Source: Serripes groenlandicus (Eukaryota > Mollusca > Bivalvia > Cardiida > Cardiidae). Taken from it: a stretch of 64,000 nt of DNA. The DNA is taken from NCBI GenBank assembly GCA_031761405.1, contig JASEVX010000011.1, positions 26,168,702-26,232,701 on the forward strand, given 5' to 3'. Below, piece by piece: positions 63,851 through 64,000 of this stretch. A model generated the notes under the pieces. It saw nothing but the letters and a program-made list of their open reading frames with translations, ran no database searches and was not told the origin of the DNA. Position numbers and translations under genes: made by a program. Each line of letters opens with the position of its first letter. Position 1 is the stretch's first letter.

Positions 63851-63934
63851 ATCTAATCCCGTGTTGTTTTTCGGAAGAATGGTGGTCGATTATACATCTG
63901 ACCACAATACGAGAATGTTGGTTTCCGAGAAAGT

Positions 63935-64000
63935 TCAATTCCTGGTAATTTAACCGAGAAACGCCGCGACATTACTGAAATACTGTTGAAAGCGGCGTAC
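63935..64000 (+). repeat. SINE 3' end, cut by the window edge
   Basis: CCTGGTAATTTAACCGAGAA, ACGCCGCGACATTACTGAAA, TACTGTTGAAAGCGGCGTAC. Confidence 0.75.

Overview
The window is animal nuclear DNA, most likely from a marine bivalve mollusc. It is AT-rich, has spliced genes and very little coding sequence. Two repeat types point to bivalves: pearl-like elements (short end hairpins around a core of about 160-bp tandem monomers, 3' end reading GGCCCTCTTGTTA or GGACAGCTCTTGTT) and tRNA-derived SINEs ending in a GCCGTGATATAACTG / TGTTGAAAGCGGCGT block. No bacterial, phage or CRISPR feature is present.

Layout. 0-4.3 kb: a mariner-type element, a 34-bp minisatellite and a young SINE. 4.3-15.2 kb: plus-strand exons of a NACHT (STAND NTPase) gene. 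The exon phases join exactly: 4366-4488, 10187-10295, then the large exon 12605-15222. Between the first two lies a dead duplicate of the coiled-coil exon (6226-6360), followed by a pearl element nested in another pearl element. 15.6-19.6 kb: repeats. 19.7-38.05 kb: a decayed, unprocessed copy of a class-I myosin of the MYO1C/MYO1H type. Eight exon remnants lie in order on the plus strand: end of the motor, converter region, IQ motifs and TH1 tail. It carries a nonsense codon, several frameshifts and a SINE inside a coding exon, and expected exons are missing. Its introns hold minisatellites, MITEs, pearl elements and a stray GCN1 exon. 39.2-40.3 kb: a LINE endonuclease relic, then a RecQ-like helicase relic with a promoter-like leader that recurs inverted at 47.2-47.5 kb. 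41.8-44.8 kb: two exons of an unidentified small Cys-rich protein. 45-56 kb: mostly repeats, including two copies of one 1.3-kb element, a foldback element, a Tc1-like transposase relic and a triple nest of elements. 56.04-57.49 kb: an intact, single-exon SLC7-type amino-acid transporter. 58.4-64 kb: a dense SINE cluster, MITEs and a large (TG)n(CT)n microsatellite.

The commonest element is a palindromic MITE of about 220 bp. Its ends are CCCTTTCCC...GGGAAAGGG, it is flanked by TTAA, and it contains a long hairpin. About 35 copies or fragments are seen. In the entries it is called the TTAA-MITE. 'Forward' means the long arm (CATACAACAAATCTGCAGC) is on the left; 'reverse' means the CATACAGACGCTTTCTGACG arm is on the left.

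The genes do not form one pathway: one immune-type NTPase, one transporter, one dead myosin and scattered gene fragments. I did not find a clearly new biological system. The most novel-looking signals are a minisatellite whose monomer carries a splice acceptor and donor, the helicase-linked terminal-repeat family, and the layered insertions.
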